Shown here one piece after another: positions 22,890 to 36,200 of a DNA stretch of 64,000 bases (position 1 is the stretch's first letter; each line of letters begins with the position of its first letter). The DNA is taken from assembly GCF_037975245.1 (NCBI RefSeq), contig NC_092579.1:29597666-29661665 (forward strand), in the 5' to 3' direction. The notes under the pieces are model-generated. The model ran no database searches. It saw nothing but the letters and a program-made list of their open reading frames with translations, and was not told the origin of the DNA. Source of the DNA: Apostichopus japonicus (taxonomy: Eukaryota > Echinodermata > Holothuroidea > Aspidochirotida > Stichopodidae). Made by a program: the position numbers and the translations under genes.

Positions 22890-25800
22890 TCAAAGTGTTT
22901 CTTATTGACATTAGAGAAAAGCAGTGTCTGCTCGTTTACCATGTTTATCATCTTTGGCAAAGAATGAATAGGCAGAAGAATGAATTCTCTGTACTTGGCT
23001 TCACCGAAACGTGGCTAAGTGACCACCCATCACCTCTTATTCATATGAAAAATGACAAAATTATAGAAAAACATTGTGTTAATAGAAGGGGTGGCGGTGT
23101 CTGCTTATATGTGCACAATGGCTTAAACTTTAAACACCAACCAGATCTATCAACATTAAACGATATCATTGAATCCTTATTTATTGAGGCAAACTTGCCA
23201 AATTCTAAAGAGAAAATAATTATTGGTATTGTTTATAGACCTCCAAATGGTTCTTTAGAACAATTTTATTTTAACATGCAAAATATTTGTACTACCATTA
23301 ATCAGCTAAACTGTATATACTTCCTACATAATGGGGGATTTTAATATTGATTTGTTAGATAAAAGCAAATCACCAGAGTTTATAAATAACCTTTACTCAA
23401 ATGGTTTCTATCCTACAATATCAAGACCAACCAGAGTGAACAGTAACTCTTCAACTTTGATTGACAATATTATAACTAATAGTAATTCTAAACTTTCATC
23501 AGGTATTTTTGTAACTGATATCTCTGATCACTTTCCAGTGTTTGTCAATGCCCTCAAGACTAATCGCAGACAAAATAATCCCATTATGCACGTAATTACA
23601 GTGATAATAATATAAAACTTTTCAATTCTGAAATTGGGAAAACTACGTGGGACAATGTCCTACAGGAACCAGATGTAAATACTGCTTATAATACATTTTA
23701 CTATTATTTCAATACTACGTATAATAATTGCTTTCCTACTCAAGTGTTCAATCCAAGAAAGAAATGTACTAAAAAACACCCCAGGATCACTAAGGGCATT
23801 TTAAAATCAATCAAAAGGAAGAACTTATTATTTAGACGTTATTTAAAGATCCTACTGAACATAAGTCTATTTACAAAATGTACCGTAATAAATTAAACCA
23901 TGTTATACAATATTCCAAACGATTATACTTTTATGATAAATTCAAGCAGAGTAGAAACAACGCAAAAAGTACTTGGCGTACAATTAATGCAATAAAAACG
24001 GTAAAGACTTATCATATCCAGCAATATTTAAAAATGATGATTGCGAAATTAGCAATGATAATGACATCACTAGCAACTTTAACAAATACTTTGTAAATCT
24101 TGGTTATAATCTCGCTAGTAAGATTAATATTAAACTAAAAGCGGAACATTTTTTACATAATAATGACAAGGTATGCCATTCCATATTTACATATCCAGTA
24201 ACAGTAGAAGAAGTTTTAAAAGTTGCTCACACAAATGTGAAACCAAACAAAGCAGCAGGCTATGATGACTTTAAGCCATGTATTATCAAACAAGTAATCC
24301 CATACATTGTAAAGCCTTTTACTCATCTCTGCAATATTTCTTTTAACACCGGCATTTTTCCGGAAAAGCTTAAAATAGCAAAGGTAAAACCAATCTTTAC
24401 GAAAGGAGACCCCAGTCATTTTGAGAATTACTGCCCTATATCTTTATTGTCAGTCTTTTCAAAAATTATTGAACGATTAATGTTTAACTGTATATACGGT
24501 TTTCTATGTAAATATAATATAATTAATAACGAGCAGTACGGATTTCATCCTGGCCAGTCTACAGAATTAGCTTTAGCAGATGCAGTCAACAATATTGATA
24601 ATAGTCTTGATAAGAGTAATACCTGTGTAGGCGTATTTCTCTACCTATCCAAAGCTTTTGACACCATCGATCACAAAATATTATTAAGTAAATTATCTTT
24701 TTATGGTTTCAGAGGAGCAACCCTAAATTGGCTAGATAGTTATCTTTCAAATAGATACCAGTACACTTTATATAAAAATTCTGAATCTGAACTTGCTAAA
24801 ATCGTTTGCGGAGTTCCTCAGGGTTCTATACTAGGTCCATTACTATTTATAATTTATGTCAATGATATCGTTAATGTCTCCGATATTGCTAAAACAATAT
24901 TATTTGCAGACGACACAAATATTTTCTTTGATTCCCAAAATCTACTCTCATCACAATAAACTGTTTCTACTGAACTAACTAAATTTTCCAGCTGGTTTGC
25001 AGCAAACAAATTATCTCTTAACATAGAAAAAACTAGTTATATGGTGTTTAATGCTAGTCATTCATTCAGATGGGATCACAATATTACCATGAATGATAAA
25101 TTATTAATCGGGTTAACACTACTAAGCTCTTGGATGTACACATAGACAATAAACTTTTGTAGCATGATCATATATCTGCAGTCATCTATCAGCAGTCTGT
25201 AACAGAGTGGCTAGAAATACTGGTATTATATGCAAATTAAAACATTATTTTCCTCCAAATATACTCAGAACACTGTATATAACTCTGATTTTACCCCAGT
25301 TAACTTATTGCACGACTATTTGGTCAGGAACCTATTCTACAAATCTTAATCACCTATGTGTCCTCCAGAAGAGAGCTATCCGCCATATTTCACATGCTGC
25401 ACCATGTGATCATACTAGCCCATTATTCAATAGATTAAATTTATTAAGACTAAATGATATTATAAGAGTCCAACTTGCAACATTTGCATATAAAGCATGG
25501 AATGGATTGCTACCCGAGGCTTTTAAAGATTTTATTTATAGTAATAGACTAATCCACAACCATCAAACACGCCATTGTAATAACGCACATTTTTTATCCC
25601 ATGGAAGTACTATGGGTTCTTTAAGCCCTCGTATTTGTGCTATAAAAACGTGGAATAATCTCCTGGATAATGTTAAGAATAAGCCTTCTTACTCTGTATT
25701 CAAAAGGAATCTCCAAACTGTAATTATTTCTCAATATTGATGGATTTATTCTTGTGAATGTTAGTGATTAAGATCATTATAAAGATTGTTAGGATTGTTT

Positions 25801-25995
25801 ATTAAGATTATTAATTTCAATTAGCGTCAATTCGATTATTTCATCATTGTAGATGCTACTTTTAACTTTTCTTTTTCTATTCTTAAGTTTTTCTCTCTTT
25901 TTTTCTTTTTGGGGAGTCTCCTACTTTGTTAAGCCTTGCAGGCCAAGGAGACTTCCCATCACACTGTAAATTGTGATGAAACAAATAAATATACA
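22890..25995 (+). mobile_element. LINE B, CR1/Jockey-group, 5'-truncated
   Basis: A plus-strand non-LTR retrotransposon with an AP-type endonuclease followed by RT and a C-terminal domain. It has no ORF1, and the endonuclease start is ragged. The 3' UTR (25741-25995) has two short hairpins (ccttgcaggccaagg and tcacactgtaaattgtga) and ends in aaataaatatac. The 3' UTR with its flank is present again at 37113-37571 through a segmental duplication. Confidence 0.85.
22950..25740 (+). pseudogene. LINE B endonuclease-reverse transcriptase ORF2
   Basis: Endonuclease motifs: GFTETWLSDH, RGGGVCLYVHNG, MGDFNIDLLDK, STLIDNIITN and ISDHFPVF, with a frameshift near 23330. RT (24237-24959): KPNKAAGYDD, KAFDTIDHKILL, GVPQGSILGPLLF and LFADDTNIFF, then a stop at 24957. 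The C-terminal part at 25207-25740 has LPQLTYCTTIWSGTY. RT motif A reads FLYLSKAFDTID, with tyrosine where the catalytic aspartate is expected. With at least three frame breaks the copy is inactive. Confidence 0.85.
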
Positions 25996-26178
25996 AAAGC
26001 AATTCCAGATCATTCCCTATCTCCATGGATCGTACACGGCGTACTAGAAATTGGATATGGCTAAGACTCCTGGCAAAATATGCTTGTGCAATTTTTTTTT
26101 AGTGATTTTAGAGTATCAGCAATAAAAGTAATTACAAATGATAAATTAGCTACGGGATTGTTTCTATTCTTATTTCCG

Positions 26179-27733
26179 TGTGATGCTCCTGATAACCACA
26201 CATAAACAGAGCCGGGCGAGTAAATATTAGGTTCATTGGTTACTGGAACTTTGCACTTCGAGAATTAATTCTAAACATGGCTCTCTCGTCCTGTGAAGAG
26301 AGTTTTGTTACAACATAACGCTAGTCTGATAGTCCTTGATCCAAGGGAATATACAGAACTATTTCAGCAAAGCGATTTTAAAAGTCTAATTTCACGACAG
26401 CAGTTCTAATGTGGTTTAAAAATCTTGGCTAGATTTTTGAAGTTCAAGAACTAAAATAAAAAAAATTATGTATAAAAAGTGACATTTGTGCTCCAAGGTA
26501 ATAAGATAACGTACAAGTGGCTTTCTCCCGATCGTGAAGGCAGTTTGTATATGTCAAAGAGCTGTAGTTATCATGATTTCTATCACTGGGACCTGGCCTC
26601 GAAACAGAAACAAAAGACAAACTTTCTCTTCACAACATGTATGATATTAACAACAATGCAAACATTCATATAGTTAAAAATACAAAAAAATACAAATGAG
26701 TTTAAACATTTCAGGGAAATACACAAATCGAACCGACACCTGGTCCAGTTACGGAAACCCAGGCATGCAAGAGGGAAGGAAGGAGCCTTTATGTGCGCCA
26801 TTCTCATACATATCTACACAAAATAATAACCGAGGAAAGTGATAAGACTCCAGTGCTTAAAATCTGTTTCGACTAATACATGATATAATATACTCCAAGG
26901 ACCATCCCAAATCCAGGGTTTGCCTCTGCAGGAGATCTTCCCAGCATCAAAAGGTCAGTTCCACTTATTTTAAGATAATACATTCCAAATCCATTCTTAA
27001 TTTACATGGGTGACCCTCCCCCCCCCCCCCCCGTAAAAAAAACACACAAAAAACAATAAGGTTTAAAGGCAACCTTAATTTATTGAGGTAAATTATGTGT
27101 TCAGAATCTTGCAAGTTAATAGCAAATTCGAACATCTCAAAAGTAATATTTCTGTTCAGTCAAGATGTCAAACCCCTAATCCAACACCAATGTATGCTGT
27201 TTCTTGAGTTGTACCCTGCTATATCCACAGTTTTTGGGAGCAATTGTAGATTCAAGCATTATCAATAAATACAATACATTTTCACAAAGATGTTACATAC
27301 TAAGGAGGATGCCAAAACTTACTATCTGGAGCAAATGTGTTGCCAAGTTTTAGGTTTCCAATGAATGGTATACAGCCCTCCTCAAAATTAAAAGAAATGT
27401 TCAATGAGTGATTACCTCAGTGGCCTCATCTGTTCCTGCTTAGAACTGTTTCCCTTAATCTTTTCACTGGAGGTACAGAACTGGTGGAGGGTAGTTTAAC
27501 ATGATCTTGAGAATCCTCCTCCTCAGAAATTACATCAGTATCTGAATTGCTGTCTGTCTTCACTGGTGCAGCTGCTGGAGACACTAAAGGAAGGAAAATA
27601 TGCTGTGAATTAGCAAATGGCTTTATATAGCTAGAGACAGGTGAACACATTTCTTGTAATGAATAGGAATGTGCATTTTCAAACAATCCATGAACTGATA
27701 ACCGGTCAATCGGTTAACCAGTTATCAATCCTA
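26179..27733. other. Segment present only in duplication copy 1
   Basis: Bounded by the 8-base direct repeat aaccacac (left copy ending near 26183, right copy near 27740). No inverted ends. It holds a plausible gene exon (27426-27583), so loss from copy 2 through the short repeat is more likely than insertion here. A C homopolymer lies at about 27016-27032. Confidence 0.5.
27426..27583 (-). CDS. Terminal exon of an unrecognised gene
   Basis: Acceptor ttccttcctttag, then 51 codons: SPAAAPVKTDSNSDTDVISE, an acidic run EEEDSQDH, then VPPVKRLRETVLSRNR and a TGA at 27426-27428. Acidic and serine-rich in the middle and basic at the end, as in disordered tails of nuclear proteins; no domain. It might belong with the CIDE-N-like exon at 38118-38197 on the same strand, but those two do not join in phase directly, so another exon would be needed. 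Confidence 0.45.
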
Positions 27734-28295
27734 CAACCACACAGAAAATGACAATTAATGTAACATCTTGATTTCAAAACTTCACAAAACCATGCAGTCA
27801 CAAGAACCAGACATTAAACCTGCCACAGCATTGTTACCCAGAGTTGTCAACAAGTCCCTAGCTGCAAAGTCTCAAGTCAAGTCTCAAGTCTTTACCAGCA
27901 AGTCTCAAGTCAAGTCTCAAGTCACCTTGAAAATTTTGAGCGAGTCTCAAGTCAAGTCTCAAGTCTTTGGAGGTCGAGTCTCGAGTCAAGTCTCAAGTCC
28001 CTATGAGCAAGTCCCAAGTCAAGTCTCAAGTCTTTGAAGTTTGAATACAATGATGCAGGCTACGAATAATGTAACAGTGTTCCAGGAATTATGTGGTATA
28101 AATTAAACAGCCGAATAGCAAAACCGGGGCACACGCCACGGAACAAATTACCTCAAAATTTGCTAGCCACTGTTTTATTGAAAAAGGCCAACTTTCAGCC
28201 AAACAGCAGCCCTGGATGAAATATTCAACCAAGCCAATGGTAGTTATGGTAACGCCTGTAGTCGTCGTTGGGCGCTCGTAATTCGAGCGTACACG

Positions 28296-29551
28296 CAGGG
28301 CCGTCTTAACGCATGGGCCCACTGGGCCCTGGCCCAGGGCCCTGCGATGTCAGTGGCCCCGCAATCACAGTAACCCCGTGTCTTAATCTGGGAGGAAAAC
28401 TTATTGAATAGGCCATTATGCCTGATTGAATTCGATACTTGACAACTTGTGACGAGAGTTGGTGAAACACTTGAGAGTTTGACATTAAATATTCAAATCT
28501 GAGTTGGCAACCCTGGAATATACAATGCCCCGAAGGCTTACACAGAGAAACTGTTACTCCGTAACTATAAGAAAGAGGAAATTGCCTCAGCCACGAAAGG
28601 CATAAAATTTGAAAACCGTGGGCAATACCTCACTACCAAACCTAAACAAAAGTAACCACCACTTGTGTTCAAGCTCACCTTTACACCCCATATCAAAACC
28701 ACGCATTTGAAAAAAAAAAACACTTTAGAAACATTGGCACTTAATCTCGCAACACGCAACAATTATCCAAACTGTTTCCAAAAGAACCGATTCTAGCCTA
28801 CAATAGGGCCCAAAATCTCAAAGATTTACTTGTTAACTCAAGGTTTCGTACTAACGAAGAATCAGCTGACTCTCAAGGTTCACACGAAGCTCTTTTAGAT
28901 GCTCTTATAGCTGCACCATGAGTCCATAAAAACTTGTGCACAGAAAATAGATGCATTTTGAGAATGAGACGCCCAGGCCGAATATAAAATATTCAAAGGC
29001 TACTACTGATGAAGCTCCTCCTATGAAGTTTGAAAGCAGAAACCGGTCTAGTTGGTCATAAGAACCTACGCTAGTCTCTCCTACTATTAACAGTACACTC
29101 AATTCACCTAATAGGTGCAATTATGTTTCGCCATGAGGAGCATGCTATAAGTTCATGTTCCTCGGGCCCTCCCTTAAAAATACTTCATGTTCTTGGCGAC
29201 TACGTTGCGTTAGATAGTGTAAAACCGCCTACACCTCCCTCTCAGTTGAAAGACTCAACACAAAGGTGTTACAAATGGTAAGTCCAGTATTGTTAGGGAA
29301 GGGATGGAGGGCAACTGGAAGATTTCTCTTCTATAATGTATTTCATTTTTTAGATATATCACGTATGTTATTCAGCTAGAGTTTTATGCTTTATGCGCGA
29401 CATAGGGAGGGGTGGTAAATGCAGGCATGTCTATGCTTGAGCGATTGTCAAGGATGTCAATTTTTCACGCAACTTTTTTCGAACTCACTTGATTGATGGG
29501 CCCCGCTCCATTGCCGGGTCCAGGGCCCGGTGATCACTTAAGACGGCCCTG
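28296..29551. mobile_element. 1256-bp nested TIR element
   Basis: Lies within the hAT element. Inverted ends CAGGGCCGTCTTAA and TTAAGACGGCCCTG; perfect 8-bp target duplication CGTACACG at 28288-28295 and 29552-29559. The ends also hold gggccc-rich inverted sequence. hAT-type by its CAG ends and 8-bp duplication. Its interior carries a fragment of a Penelope-like element rather than a transposase. Confidence 0.85.
28527..28866 (+). pseudogene. Penelope-like element RT fragment
   Basis: In broken frames: APKAYTEKLLLRNYKKEEIA, then PLVFKLTFTPHIKTTHLK, then KHWHLI and finally EPILAYNRAQNLKDLLV. The order of a PLV-start segment, KHW, and a P..AYxRxxNLKDLLV block matches the region C-terminal to the RT core in Penelope-like elements. 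There are frame changes near 28620, 28710 and 28800. No GIY-YIG endonuclease could be traced after it. Confidence 0.5.
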
Positions 29552-31210
29552 CGTACACGAAACCATAATTATTTATTATCGATATCAAATTATGAAGTTA
29601 TTTAATGATTAGAAAATTGTGAAATACAAACAAGTCTCTAGTAGAAAAACCAAGTCTTTTGAAAGTCTCACATAACGGAACATAGCGCTCACGGCACTCC
29701 GAGAGGGTCCTTAACTGTGTAGCGCAAGAGCCATTTTGTGTGTGTTTTGACCTGTATCTTCATGTGTATTTAGTCAATCATTTTGGACCATCCACATTTT
29801 GAAAGCTTAAACTGTTAGCTTTCTGGTGGTGTATGCCTTAATCCATATATATTTTGGTAACCTTACGCCAATTTTTAATTAAAAAAGTGATTTTAGGATA
29901 TTTTCAATGAGAGTACACTTGAAAACCCTCGTTTTTCCGCACTGTGTGGGCTATTTTTGCCCCGTAACTTTTGTTTGCTAAGTCCTAAAATCCCAGTTCA
30001 AACGGTGAAATAAACTATGAATATTCATCACGTTTTCTACCGATTCTTAACTAAATTGACCAATGAGAACCTTACGCCAAATTGCAAACTAAAAAGAAAT
30101 CAGGGATATTCCTTCTGTTTCCCTTTGTTCTCAATCGACATGACGTCACAATACTGTACTCAGCACACGTTGGTGAATGTGCATTCAAGAAGTGTTGTCG
30201 TTTGATTGTGATATCTTGAGTTATTGTTAGATTTAACTCAAAATGCTTCTCAGTAACTTTCAGAAGACTTTATTCATTCAATTAATTGTAATTTCGGTTG
30301 AAAATAATACCTCCAAAGTGACATTTTCTGTATCCTTTTGAACCTGTTTCTGACCACGCGATGAAACGACTAAGTTGGAGCGTACCAAACCACAGTTTGT
30401 GGGGTATGTAGTTGTTCTAAAGACTATAGTTCTGTACTGTTTAGCACGTAATATAGCCTTGCAGTGTGATGTCTATACTAGCTGCGTATAAAACAGTATT
30501 AGTGATACTGTAGCCTATAGACTTATTCAAGTACAAGTCGTAGTGGGGTTCGGCCTAGTATCACATTGGTATTAACCCCCTAATGTATAATGGAACAGTC
30601 CCTGACGCTCTCCGCCGTCGCGTGATTGTCCACAGAGCAGCAGGGAAAAGTAGGTCAGCAGAAAAACCGCAAAGAGGTGCTTGCTGCAAAGGCAAATCTT
30701 AGTTTTCGCTGTGAGCGTTTTGGTCTAAAACTTTCCGTTATGAGTCAAGTCCCAAGTCTTTGCTAACTTTTTGGGCAAGTCTCAAGTCAAGTCCCAAGTC
30801 TCTGACAGCCGAGTCTCGAGTCGAGTCTCAAGTCCTAAAATTTGCGACTCGAGTCGGACTCGAGTCCGAGTCCCTGACTCGAGTCCCCAACTCTGCTGTT
30901 ACCCCTTTAGTTGCAATTAAGCCTCATCTGTTTTGCTGTACTTGCAAGGATACCATCACTACATGAGACATTTATTTAAGTCTTCTGTTTTACGTGTGGG
31001 AATCAAATCACCTTATATGAAACACAGTATGATAACGCTGATAAGAGGCAGTCAGAATTCAACATTCAACCCTTATTATCTTGACCATATCTTGACCACT
31101 GTAAAAACTACATCTACACACTACTCACAATGTGGTATTAAAACTGATTCCCTATTTGAAATGATGGGGATCTAGGACAGCCAATCTGAGGTTTAATCCA
31201 CCAAACAAGG

Positions 31211-31375
31211 TGTAAATCAATATAGATTTCTTTATTCCGTATTCCTGTAATCCAAAGATTATTCAACGCAGAAGAAATGTTGAGTCGATTCGTGGTTTAT
31301 TAGCTTTGATATCTGGTAACTATCTGGTAATCTGTTAATCTGTTAATCTGCTAATCTGTCAGTCTGGTAACTAAA
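31211..31375 (-). repeat. BEL/Pao 3' LTR, truncated
   Basis: Matches only the outer 165 bases of the 568-bp LTR. Its inner side runs directly into integrase sequence at about 31376, so about 400 bases of LTR, the purine tract and the last part of pol were lost in one deletion. Confidence 0.8.
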
Positions 31376-33260
31376 ATTGTTTCGTCGGTGAGGAGAACTA
31401 TGTCCCCAATGACAACATTTTCTTTCGGAAAATTCCACTTATGGCGTTTTTGGAGGAGAGGCAGATATTCTTTCCGCCATCTACTCCAAAACAAAGAAGC
31501 AAGGTACTGTACTTGAAGCCACCTTTTACGGCCGTAAGAGACTCCTGCGTTGACTGGGTTGTCAGGCCCATGTCTCATCAAAAGTAGGTGGTTCGGAGTA
31601 AGAGGCTCCTCATCTTTTGGATCTGAGGAGAAGTCAGTGAGAGGTCTTGAGTTGAGAATAGATTCAACCTCAGCAAGTACAGTAGTAAGAACCTCATCAG
31701 TGACCGTTTGCTGCCTCAGGACGCCTCTTAGCATCCTTCTAACCGACCTGATAAGCCTTTCCCATGCTCCTCCGAAATGGCTGGCTGTAGGAGGGTTAAA
31801 GTGCCACTCACAACCTTTACTATGAAAAAAGGCTTCTACATCATCTTTATTCATAGCTTTAAAGGCATTTCTCAACTCTTTCTCGCCAGCTTGGAAATCT
31901 TAACTGGCTGACCTCTTCTTGCTACAAAACGTCTGAAAGCATTAAGGAAGGAATCAGCATCCAGAGATTCACAAACTTCCAAATGAACAGCTCTGGAGGA
32001 CAAGCAAGTAAAAATGCAACCGAACCTCTTTACGGTCGAGCGACCTCTTTTCGCTTCGAATGGCCCAAAATAGTCCACGCCGACAAAACTAAAAAGAGGT
32101 TTGTCAGAGGAGACTCTCTCCGAAGGCAATGCGGCCATTATCTGACAAGAAGGCCGTGCAAGGATCTTACGACAAATAACGCACTTACTTACTACACTCT
32201 TCACTGCTGTTCGACCATTCAGTAGCCAAAACTTTTGCCGAATGGCACTTAACGTCATGGCCAAACCACCATGACCTACCGACTCATGATAATATCTAAT
32301 AATGAGTGTGACTACTGCTCCCCTAGGGGGCAAGATAATTGGGTGCTTAACGTCATTTCCCAAATCAGCATTGTCAAGACGACCCCCCGCTTTAAGTACA
32401 TTTCCAAGAAGAATGGGTTTGAGTTTAAATAATCGCTGGTCACGCTGCCAGGATTTAAACGCCGATTTTTGGACCCACGAAATTATGGTAGTTTCACTCG
32501 CTTCGATTTCTGATACAGACAGATTTATGCCACTTGCTGCCAATGAACCTCTACACTTATTAACAAAGCGAAAGACCCAAGCTAACACCTTGACTAACTT
32601 GGTCCACGATGAAAACCTGGAGATTAACTGCTCAGAAAAATTATCATTAACTAAAGTAGTTACATTAAGAACAACAGACTTTCCTATTTCTGTGTCTCAA
32701 GACAAATCAATATCATCATGTTTCAGTGAAGGCCATGCGCTTTCTTTCTTCGAAAGGAAACTTGGGCCGGAGAGCCACGTTCCTAAATCATACGTACCCC
32801 TCGAGCCATCATCGGCTGGGTTTTCTTTGGAGCCTACATGTCTCCATTGATTTGGAGAGGACAAATCATGAATCTTGGACACTCGGTTCGCAACGAAGGT
32901 TTTAAACCGCTTATCCTCGTTGCGAATGTACCCAAGGACAATCATTGAGTCCGTCCAAAATATAACATCATCGAGATCAAACCTGATCTCTTGTTTGATC
33001 GACGTGTACAATGTCACTGCAAGAACCGCCCCCATTAACTCGAGCCTAGGAATAGACACAGGCTTCATTGGGCTGACTTTGGCCTTTCCTTGAATGAATG
33101 AGCAGCTTGCTTCACTGTCAGCACCTATCACGCGGAGATATGCTACTGCAGCATATCCTCTCTGAGATGCGTCACAAAACACGTGAAGCTGGACGCGCTG
33201 TGCGTTATCTAACTGTAGCCAACGATCGAGGGATCTGTATATATGAAAGAAGAGGAACAT
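31351..33260 (-). pseudogene. BEL/Pao RNase H and integrase, broken
   Basis: Three frames cover it. 33260-32697: RNase H with LHVFCDASQRGYAA and IFWTDSMIVLGYI. 32588-31872: integrase zinc-binding part (YYHESVGHGG, then CVICRK) and the first catalytic aspartate block VGVDYFGPF. 31875-31351: HFGGAWERLIRSVRRML and the start of the C-terminal domain. At the join near 31872 the short block that should carry the second catalytic aspartate is missing, and the C-terminus runs into the truncated LTR. Integration function is therefore lost. Confidence 0.8.
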
Positions 33261-36200
33261 TTTGAAGCCACTTCTTCCATGTCACAAGTTCTTCGTCCGT
33301 CAAGGGTTTGTCCCAATCAGACCCTTTGCAACAAATATCTTGTAAGAGGCACCGAGCAATGACAACAAAGGGAGCAGCAAAACCCAATGGGTCAAAGATC
33401 GAGCTTGATATTGACAATAACCCTCGCCTTGTAAAGGGTTTGTCGGGCAACGACACGTTGAATAGGAAATTGTCATTTTCGGCATTCCAACTCACTCCCA
33501 GTGTTCGCTCAGTTGGAAGAGTCTCCAGGCTATTACGTAAATTTGGAGCTCTTTCGGACACTGGGATGCTTTGGAGAACGGGACAATCGTTACTAACCCA
33601 CTTCGTGAGTCTAAAGCCGCCCTTACTTAAAATACTTCTAAGACGTTCCACAACTTCTGTTGCAACAGTTGGATCATCAACTGAAGCCAGAAGATCGTCT
33701 ACATAGAAGTTGTTCCTTATGAACTGAATGGCTTTCTTACCTACAATGTCCTGATTATGTAACTCGTTGTCCCTGGCCGTGCGCTGTAACGCATAGCCGG
33801 CGCAAGCTGGACTTGAAGTGGCACCAAAGAGATGCACCGTCATTCTATATTCGAGCGGTTCACTTTCTAGATTACCCCCAGGCCACCACAAGAACCTGAA
33901 GACATCGCGGTCTTCGCTTATCACCTGCACTTGGTGAAACATTGCCTCTACGTCAGCAACTAGTGCAATTCGCTGCTGCCTAAATCTGTGGAGAACACCC
34001 ACGAGACTGTTTATCGTGTCTGGGCACTTCAATAAACACAAGTTTAATGAAGTATCCCTCCACTTCGCTGCACAATCATAGACTACTCTGACCTTGTCTT
34101 TGTGGGGATGAACAACTGGAGGGTGAGGCAGATACCAAACATTACCAGCCTTACCTTCACCTTGAACCCGTTCGGCATAACCTTTCGCAATGTAACTTTC
34201 TACGGTTTCTGTATACTTTTGACGCATTACATTGTCTCTTATTAGCTTACGTTTTATGTATCTTAGACGCGATTCAGCTAACGGTTTATTGGAAGGCAAG
34301 AAATGGTAATCGTCCTTCCACAGAAGTCCTATCTGGTAGCGACCTTCACTAGTAAGTGAGGTAGTAGATTCTAATATACCTTTGGCTCTCTTGTCTTGGA
34401 CAGAATCACCTTCACCAATACTCGCATCGTCTACAGACCAAGAACTTTTAAGTAAACTTAAGATCTCTCCATTCGAGCAACAAGATATACGATGGATGTT
34501 CTTTCTATCGCTACGACCACTGAAACCTGTAGGACCCATAACAGACCAACCAAGGGGTGTCTTTACTCCATACGGATCCCCCGTTCCACCACGCCTCTCA
34601 TCCATAACCCAAAATGCTTCGGGAACATCCGCCCCTATTAGTAGCTCAAGGTTGTATCTTGAGATATCCCCCCAGGGAATAAGTTTCAAATGTTGCCACC
34701 GGTTGAGGTCACGAGCAGAGGGGACACTATCATCACTATTGGGTAGTTTTGGAACAGAAAGAGCAGTTATTGACAAATCATTACTTTCATTCTCCCCTTT
34801 AACGGTAATATCAAATGTTGAACCGATCTTAGGTTCGACTCCGTTAACCGTCGAAGACGTGTAAGACGTCGGTTTTCCCTTAACACCCAACTTCTTCCTA
34901 AGGGATTCTGAACACAGAGTAGTGTCTGACCCACTGTCCAAAATAGCCAGGGTATGCACCCGATTACCATTGTTACCGGTCACTGTAACCGGCAGAATTC
35001 TCAAGAAAACGTTACTACCACAAACAGCAGTGTTTGACATAACAGAGATATTCTCTTGATTGGGTGGAGGATGAAGTAGATCATTGTGTTTGTTAGACTG
35101 ACAAAAAGTGCAAACGGTATCCCTTCTACATTTAGCCACCGAATGACCAGGAAATAGACACCTAAAACACCTCTTTGTCCTAACAATGTCTAGCCTCTGG
35201 TTGTAACTCATGTTGCAGAACGACTCACAGTCAAAAATCCTATGATCATCATCACAGGCAAAACACTTAAGAGATCTACCTTTCATAAAATTAGATTTCA
35301 CGCGAGGTTTCTCGTCACTCACTCCGCTACTCGACTTGCCTATATTCCTACCAAACATGTTAGACGAAATTTCAGCTTGACCTGTCAGATACGACAGAAG
35401 GTCATTAAATTCTGGTTCTCTACTCTCATATATCTTTTGGGCGACATTTGCCCACCCAGTTTGAAGATAAACAGGTAACAAACTGTGAATCTTAAGGTTA
35501 CTTGTTGATTTTAGGTCATTTACATACCCTATCTGAGTTAAGGTAACGTAACACCTCTGCATTTCGGATATGAGCTTCCACAAGCTTTCTCCGTCATTAG
35601 CCTTAATCGATTTGCGACTAACCAATTTACTCATTAAAAAATTCAGAATCAGATGCGGTTGACCAAACTGACGTTTCAAAATTGCCTTCGCGCTTTCGTA
35701 ACCTTCGTCACCTAGAAGCGCGCAACTTTCGATGCAGAAACGCGCTTTACCTTTACATAGCTGCAGCAAATACTGCAAACGCGCGGCATCACCGCTCAAT
35801 TTACTTGCCACGTTAACTTCGAAATTGGTTATGAAGTACCAATAATCTGTGGGGTCTCCATTAAACTCAAATACCTCAGCCTTCGGTAACTCTAATGCCA
35901 ATTTGAGTTCGTTAAACCCGAATACATAGTTGGAATCACAACTAGAACTATACCTACTTGAACTTAAATGTGGAAGACCTTCACCATTCTTCATGTCTAC
36001 GTTACTATTATTACCATCGGTAATATCATTAACTTCCTTAGAGCTAACACAATGGCTAACGTTACTATTCTTAGTAAAAATACCGTTATCATCATTGTCG
36101 GTTAACCTCTTTTCCTCGTCGCCTTCGGGAGCTTCTGAGATCCTCTCGGGCCCTTTTCTGCTTAGGTCTACATACCTCTCGACTTCGATCTTTACGGCGA

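Larger units (their letters stand above)
27839..30895. mobile_element. 3057-bp non-autonomous hAT element
   Basis: Inverted ends CAGAGTTG and CAACTCTG. Target duplication: TTGTTACC at 27831-27838 and CTGTTACC at 30896-30903; the paralogous empty site at about 37660-37667 reads CTGTTACC once. Subterminal arrays of caagtctcaagt lie at 27865-28035 and in inverse at 30740-30885. No transposase frame was seen. A second element sits inside at 28296-29551, so the original hAT was about 1.8 kb. Confidence 0.88.

Noticed and set aside
31550-32850. Plus-strand open frames over the BEL region
   Set aside because: They are opposite-strand shadows of integrase and RNase H coding sequence.
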